Assembly: GCA_002402165.1 (NCBI GenBank)
Contig: NVVI01000022.1
Span: forward strand, 36,140-44,628
DNA length: 8,489 nucleotides
Reading direction: 5' to 3'
Source: Flavobacteriales bacterium
GTDB taxonomy: Bacteria; Bacteroidota; Bacteroidia; Flavobacteriales_E; Vicingaceae
How positions within the stretch are numbered: the first letter of the stretch is position 1; each line of letters begins with the position of its first letter. The position numbers and the translations under genes were made by a program. Under the pieces are notes generated by a model. That model made no database searches. It was not told the origin of the DNA and saw nothing but the letters and a program-made list of their open reading frames with translations. Shown in pieces: positions 5,841 to 8,489 of the stretch.

Positions 5841-6722
5841 TTATGCCTTTGGATGGGCTTGTTTATGAATATTTTTTAATTTTTCAATTGTGTTATGTGT
5901 GTAAACTTGAGTAGCTGATAAGTTGGCATGGCCAAGAATTTCTTTTATTGAGTTTAAATCAGCTCCTTTGTTTAGCATATGGGTTGCAAATGTGTGTCTA
6001 AGAACGTGAGGGCTTTTTTTACTAGCCGTTGTAACCATACTAAGATAGTAATTTACTACTCGATACACAAGTTTTGGGTATATTTTTTTACCTTTTTCTG
6101 TTAAAAACAAGGAAGTTTCGGAAGTGCTTAACTTCTTTCTTTCCTTTAGGTATTGATAAATTTCATTTTTAAGTTTGTCTCCAAATGGTATAATTCTTTC
6201 TTTCTTTCTTTTACCTATTACTTTAATAGTTGAATTACCATTATCAATAGAACTTATTTTAAGATTAACAAGTTCTATTAATCTTATTCCTGTTCCATAA
6301 AAGAATTCTAGAATTAGTTTATCTCTTATCCCTTCGTAATTATCAGCATACTCTATTTCGCTAAATAGGTTTGACATTTCGCTTTCTCCCACAAATACAG
6401 GTAATCTTTTTGAAGTTTTAGGTGTAACGACTTTTAATAATGGATTACTTTCTACTTCATTATTCTTATGAAGATGCTTGTAAAATGATTTGAGAGTAGA
6501 GATTTTTCTATTAATACTTCTTGTAGAAATACCTTTTTCAATTAAATGTACAATCCAAGATCGAATTAAAGACGAATTAACTTCTTTGAAGGAGTTTATT
6601 TCGAAGTCAGAAAGAAGGTATTGACTAAATTGCTCTAAATCTATTTTATATGCAGTAACGGTATGAGGGGAATATCTTTTTTGATGTAAGATGTAATTAC
6701 AAAAATTGGAAATATGAGGCAT
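5841..6722 (-). CDS. xerC: Tyrosine recombinase XerC/XerD family
   Basis: A 293-residue tyrosine recombinase. The N-terminal SAM-like core-binding domain (about 1-85) contains KRYSPHTVTAYKIDLEQF. The catalytic domain (about 105-290) holds Arg147 in GTGIRLIELVNL, Lys171 in the beta-hairpin GKRKKER, His239 and Arg242 in HVLRHTFATHML, His265 in LGHANLSATQVYTH, and the nucleophile Tyr274. All catalytic residues are present. Xer recombinases resolve chromosome dimers at dif with FtsK. Length and neighbours (rpsU, hpf) fit the housekeeping enzyme rather than an element integrase; XerC against XerD is a naming choice. The ATG directly follows the U7 of a terminator-like hairpin, and no better in-frame start exists until well inside the domain. 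No SD is present. Confidence 0.9.
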   Translation of the reverse strand: MPHISNFCNYILHQKRYSPHTVTAYKIDLEQFSQYLLSDFEINSFKEVNSSLIRSWIVHLIEKGISTRSINRKISTLKSFYKHLHKNNEVESNPLLKVVTPKTSKRLPVFVGESEMSNLFSEIEYADNYEGIRDKLILEFFYGTGIRLIELVNLKISSIDNGNSTIKVIGKRKKERIIPFGDKLKNEIYQYLKERKKLSTSETSLFLTEKGKKIYPKLVYRVVNYYLSMVTTASKKSPHVLRHTFATHMLNKGADLNSIKEILGHANLSATQVYTHNTIEKLKNIHKQAHPKA

Positions 6723-6782
6723 AAAAAAAGTAGTTTATTTTTATAACGAAATTAATCTCTAAAGGTTATAAAAATAAACTAC
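6723..6782 (-). terminator. Terminator-like hairpin between rpsU and xerC, U-tract abutting the xerC ATG
   Basis: On the minus strand GTAGTTTATTTTTATAAC (6782-6765) pairs perfectly with 6747-6730 across a 17-nt loop. T7 (6729-6723) follows at once, and then the xerC ATG at 6722. Stem and U-tract look like an intrinsic terminator, though the stem is A+T-rich. Termination here would leave no xerC leader, so xerC and hpf must rely on readthrough or on a promoter inside the hairpin. Confidence 0.75.
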
Positions 6783-6794
6783 CTAGTGTGGTAG

Positions 6795-6832
6795 AAATTA
6801 AGAAAAGCTTACTCTTCTGCTTTTCTTAATTT
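6795..6832 (-). promoter_or_regulatory. Hairpin spanning the rpsU stop codon
   Basis: AAATTAAGAAAAGC (6795-6808) and GCTTTTCTTAATTT (6819-6832) are exact complements around a 10-nt loop that contains the rpsU stop codon (6809-6811). No good U-tract follows, so it is not a clear terminator. It stands 12 nt before the second hairpin at 6730-6782. It may protect the rpsU 3' end or be opened by terminating ribosomes, thereby linking rpsU translation to folding downstream. Confidence 0.6.
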
Positions 6833-7000
6833 TTCAATATATATAGCTTTCAACTTTTCTTCTCTGTTAATAACAGAAGGTTTGTCAAATTGCTTTCTTC
6901 TTCTCAATTCTTTAAGTGCTCCAGTTCTTTCGAATTTCTTTTTGTAACGCTTAAGAGCTCTTTCTATGTTTTCTCCTTCTTTAATAGGAATAATAATCAT
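6809..7000 (-). CDS. rpsU: 30S ribosomal protein bS21
   Basis: A 63-residue bS21 with the family core ENIERALKRYKKKFERTGALKELRRRKQFDKPS (residues 10-42) and a basic C-terminal helix to AEE. The N-terminus MIIIPIKEGE is the usual Bacteroidota form. In Flavobacterium johnsoniae bS21, with bS18 and bS6, holds the 16S 3' tail and masks the anti-SD; as I recall, Tyr54 of bS21 takes part, and Tyr54 is present here (KAIY). It has its own consensus promoter and a leader of about 27 nt. The leader ends AAGAAGAAA-ATG, which is A-rich but no real SD, in contrast to the SD-bearing rpsU reported in related flavobacteria. Confidence 0.93.
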   Translation of the reverse strand: MIIIPIKEGENIERALKRYKKKFERTGALKELRRRKQFDKPSVINREEKLKAIYIEKLRKAEE

Positions 7001-7032
7001 TTTCTTCTTATTTTTTAATTTATTAAGGGCTG

Positions 7033-7062
7033 CAAATGTAAGTATTAAATTTATATTCGCAA
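7033..7062 (-). promoter_or_regulatory. Bacteroidota-type promoter for rpsU
   Basis: The minus strand reads TTG (7062-7060), 19 nt, then TACATTTG (7040-7033), a full match to -33 TTG and -7 TAnnTTTG. Initiation would be expected near 7027, about 27 nt before the rpsU ATG. It fits within the 64-nt gap after the acyl-CoA dehydrogenase gene. The box and next bases, TACATTTGCAGCCC, differ at one position from the tRNA-tuf promoter, and the spacer length is the same. Confidence 0.82.
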
Positions 7063-7064
7063 AC

Positions 7065-8204
7065 TTACTTTAAAATTTCTCTAGAGATAACAATTTTTTG
7101 AATTTCAGATGTTCCTTCACCTATAGTCATAAGCTTGGCATCTCTTAAATACTTTTCTGCTGGATATTCTTTAGTATAACCATAACCCCCCATTATTTGA
7201 ACTGCTTCATTTCCACACTTAACTGAAACTTCGCTTGCATAATATTTAGCAAAAGCGCCTTGACGAGTCATAGGTAATTTTTTATTTTTTAAATCTGCTG
7301 CCTGAAATGTAAGTAATTCTGCAGCTTCAATTTCAGTAGCCATATCTGCCAATTTAAAAGCGATTGCTTGAAAATGAGCAATAGGTTTACCGAACTGCTC
7401 TCTTTCCTTGGCATATTTAAGAGAAGATTCGTAGGCTCCTCTAGCTATACCGCAACTTAATGCCGCAATGGATATTCTTCCGCCATCTAATATTTGCATG
7501 GCTTGAACAAAGCCCATTCCCACTTTTCCAATTACATTTTCTTGAGGAATTCTTACGTTATCAAAAATTAATTCTGCAGTTTCACTAGCTCTTACACCTA
7601 ATTTATCTTTTATTTTTACTGCAGAAAAACCGGGAGTTCCTTTTTCAACTATAAAAGCAGTAATTCCTTTGCTATCTAATAAATCTCCAGTTCTTATTAA
7701 CACTACAGTTACATCTCCAGACAGGCCATGTGTAATCCAATTTTTTGTTCCATTTAACACCCATTCGTCACCTTCTTTTACAGCAGTTGCTTTCATTCGC
7801 ATTGCATCAGAACCTGTATTTGCTTCGGTTAAGGCCCATGCGCCAATCCACTCTCCGGATGCTAATTTGGGTAAATATTTTTTCTTTTGCTCTTCATTAC
7901 CATGGTAATAAATATGTCCAACACATAAAGAATTATGAGCAGCAACACTTAATCCAACACCTCCACACACTTTTCCAATTTCTATTAATGCAGTAACATA
8001 TTCAAAATAACCAAAACCTGAACCTCCATATTCTTCAGGAATATAGATTCCTAACAAACCAAGTTCTCCCATTTTTTTCATTACATCAATGGGGAAGTGC
8101 TCATCAGCATCCCATTGATTTAAATTTGGTCTTATTTCTTTTTCAGCAAAATCTCGCACCATTTGTGCAATCATTTGTTGATTTTCACTTATTTCAAAAT
8201 CCAT
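7065..8204 (-). CDS. Acyl-CoA dehydrogenase, short/branched-chain type (FAD)
   Basis: A 379-residue protein of normal family length. An N-terminal helical domain (about 1-115) leads to a beta domain with the signature ALTEANTGSD (124-133) and the FAD-contacting WITHG (156-160). The C-terminal helical domain (about 228-379) has REQFGKPIAHFQ, the second signature QIMGGYGYTKEYPAEKYLRDAK (336-357), and the probable catalytic base Glu363 in IGEGTSEIQ. Such enzymes introduce a trans-2,3 double bond into acyl-CoA and pass electrons to ETF. The Glu position resembles the short/medium-chain and 2-methyl-branched groups rather than the isovaleryl enzyme; the substrate cannot be fixed from sequence. It is preceded by a repeat spacer and followed by the rpsU promoter, so it seems a single-gene unit. 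No SD is present. Confidence 0.93.
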   Translation of the reverse strand: MDFEISENQQMIAQMVRDFAEKEIRPNLNQWDADEHFPIDVMKKMGELGLLGIYIPEEYGGSGFGYFEYVTALIEIGKVCGGVGLSVAAHNSLCVGHIYYHGNEEQKKKYLPKLASGEWIGAWALTEANTGSDAMRMKATAVKEGDEWVLNGTKNWITHGLSGDVTVVLIRTGDLLDSKGITAFIVEKGTPGFSAVKIKDKLGVRASETAELIFDNVRIPQENVIGKVGMGFVQAMQILDGGRISIAALSCGIARGAYESSLKYAKEREQFGKPIAHFQAIAFKLADMATEIEAAELLTFQAADLKNKKLPMTRQGAFAKYYASEVSVKCGNEAVQIMGGYGYTKEYPAEKYLRDAKLMTIGEGTSEIQKIVISREILK

Positions 8205-8225
8205 ATTTTTATTTTAAAACAGACT

Positions 8226-8306
8226 GTCATTCTGAGTTAATCGAAGAATAAGTCTGAGGTTGGTTTTGTTTACACTTCGATAACCCTTCGACAAGCTCAG
8301 GATGAC
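8226..8306. repeat. Imperfect inverted dispersed repeat (MITE- or REP-like)
   Basis: GTCATTCTGAGTTAATCGAA at 8226 and the reverse complement of 8283-8306 (GTCATCCTGAGCTTGTCGAA...) match at 18 of 24 positions, giving two arms that face each other across 33 nt. The core resembles the unit at 5226-5247. It fills most of the 129-nt gap between apt and the acyl-CoA dehydrogenase gene. It has no ORF and no clear flanking target duplication. Its RNA could fold into a long hairpin and perhaps end or stabilise the apt transcript. Confidence 0.7.
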
Positions 8307-8333
8307 ATCACTCAGTGTAACAAAACATCATTT

Positions 8334-8489
8334 TTAATAGCCCACTAAATTAAAGATATTTTTGGAATATTTTTTCAATGTCTCTGAACCATTTAAAAAG
8401 GTTAAATCAACAACAAAAGAAAACCCAGCAACATTGGCATTTTGCATTTTTATTAATTCGGCAGCAGCACAGGCTGTTCCTCCAGTAGC
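8334..8489 (-). CDS. apt: Adenine phosphoribosyltransferase, C-terminal 51 residues (partial)
   Basis: The minus strand from the window edge reads ATGGTACAAAELIKMQNANV and then GFSFVVDLTFLNGSETLKKY, ending in NLVGY and a stop at 8334-8336. ATGGT is the second half of the type I phosphoribosyltransferase PRPP-binding loop (DD-x-x-ATGGT). The following ACAAAELI and the FVVDL-FLNG block are typical of Apt. The enzyme salvages adenine to AMP using PRPP. The 5' part lies beyond the window, so start and promoter cannot be seen. The gene ends 27 nt before the inverted repeat. Confidence 0.9.
   Translation of the reverse strand, partial: ATGGTACAAAELIKMQNANVAGFSFVVDLTFLNGSETLKKYSKNIFNLVGY

Noticed and set aside
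5841..6722. The tyrosine recombinase as integrase of a mobile element at the adjacent tRNA-Thr
   Set aside because: Length, complete Xer-type motifs and conserved neighbours (rpsU, hpf) point to the housekeeping Xer enzyme. The only att-like repeat bounds about 100 bp, and no cargo genes exist.
6748..6764. TAATTTCG in the loop before xerC as a -7 box
   Set aside because: It has one mismatch to TAnnTTTG and no TTG near the expected -33 position, so it is not strong enough to list as a promoter.
7669..7996. Two overlapping plus-strand frames opposite the acyl-CoA dehydrogenase gene
   Set aside because: They lie wholly within a well-supported gene and code for low-complexity, family-less sequence. 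The plus-strand frames opposite nusG (2817-3050) and tuf (4508-4696) were dropped for the same reason.

Overview
This window looks like a core chromosomal locus of a member of the Bacteroidota, most likely order Flavobacteriales. The grounds are an AT-rich sequence, near absence of Shine-Dalgarno (SD) sequences, promoters of the Bacteroidota form (TTG, 19 nt, TAnnTTTG), a Bacteroidota-type bS21, a short HPF, and the gene order rpsU-xerC-hpf-tRNAs-tuf-tRNA-Trp-secE-nusG-rplKAJL-rpoB. The genus cannot be told from sequence alone. Every supported gene is on the minus strand, so transcription runs from high to low coordinates.

In transcription order: the 3' end of apt (8334-8489); a short spacer with an inverted dispersed repeat (8226-8306); an acyl-CoA dehydrogenase gene (7065-8204); then rpsU with its own promoter (7033-7062). 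Two tandem hairpins follow rpsU, and the second one's U-tract ends at the xerC start codon. xerC and hpf follow. hpf is the only gene here with a strong SD (AAGGAGG, 7 nt before ATG). The hpf terminator (5431-5461) is interleaved with a second consensus promoter (5462-5491) that should drive tRNA-Thr(UGU), tRNA-Tyr, tRNA-Gly, tRNA-Thr(GGU) and tuf. A hairpin terminator follows tuf. Then come tRNA-Trp, secE, nusG, rplK, rplA, rplJ and rplL, and after a 206-nt spacer with a perfect 20-bp inverted repeat, the start of rpoB.

Functionally this is a growth-rate block: EF-Tu and the tRNAs it carries, ribosomal stalk and L1-stalk proteins, the NusG transcription factor, a Sec translocon subunit, RNA polymerase beta, bS21 and a ribosome hibernation factor. 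The CDSs are conventional. The interest is in the control sequences: an exceptional SD on hpf beside rpsU (bS21 masks the anti-SD in this phylum), two near-identical promoters, promoter/terminator interleaving, a terminator abutting a start codon, an RNase III-like duplex before rpoB, and a duplicated tRNA-Thr tail fused to a dispersed repeat. No phage, IS element, CRISPR array or defence system is visible. No gene-free stretch exceeds 300 bases.
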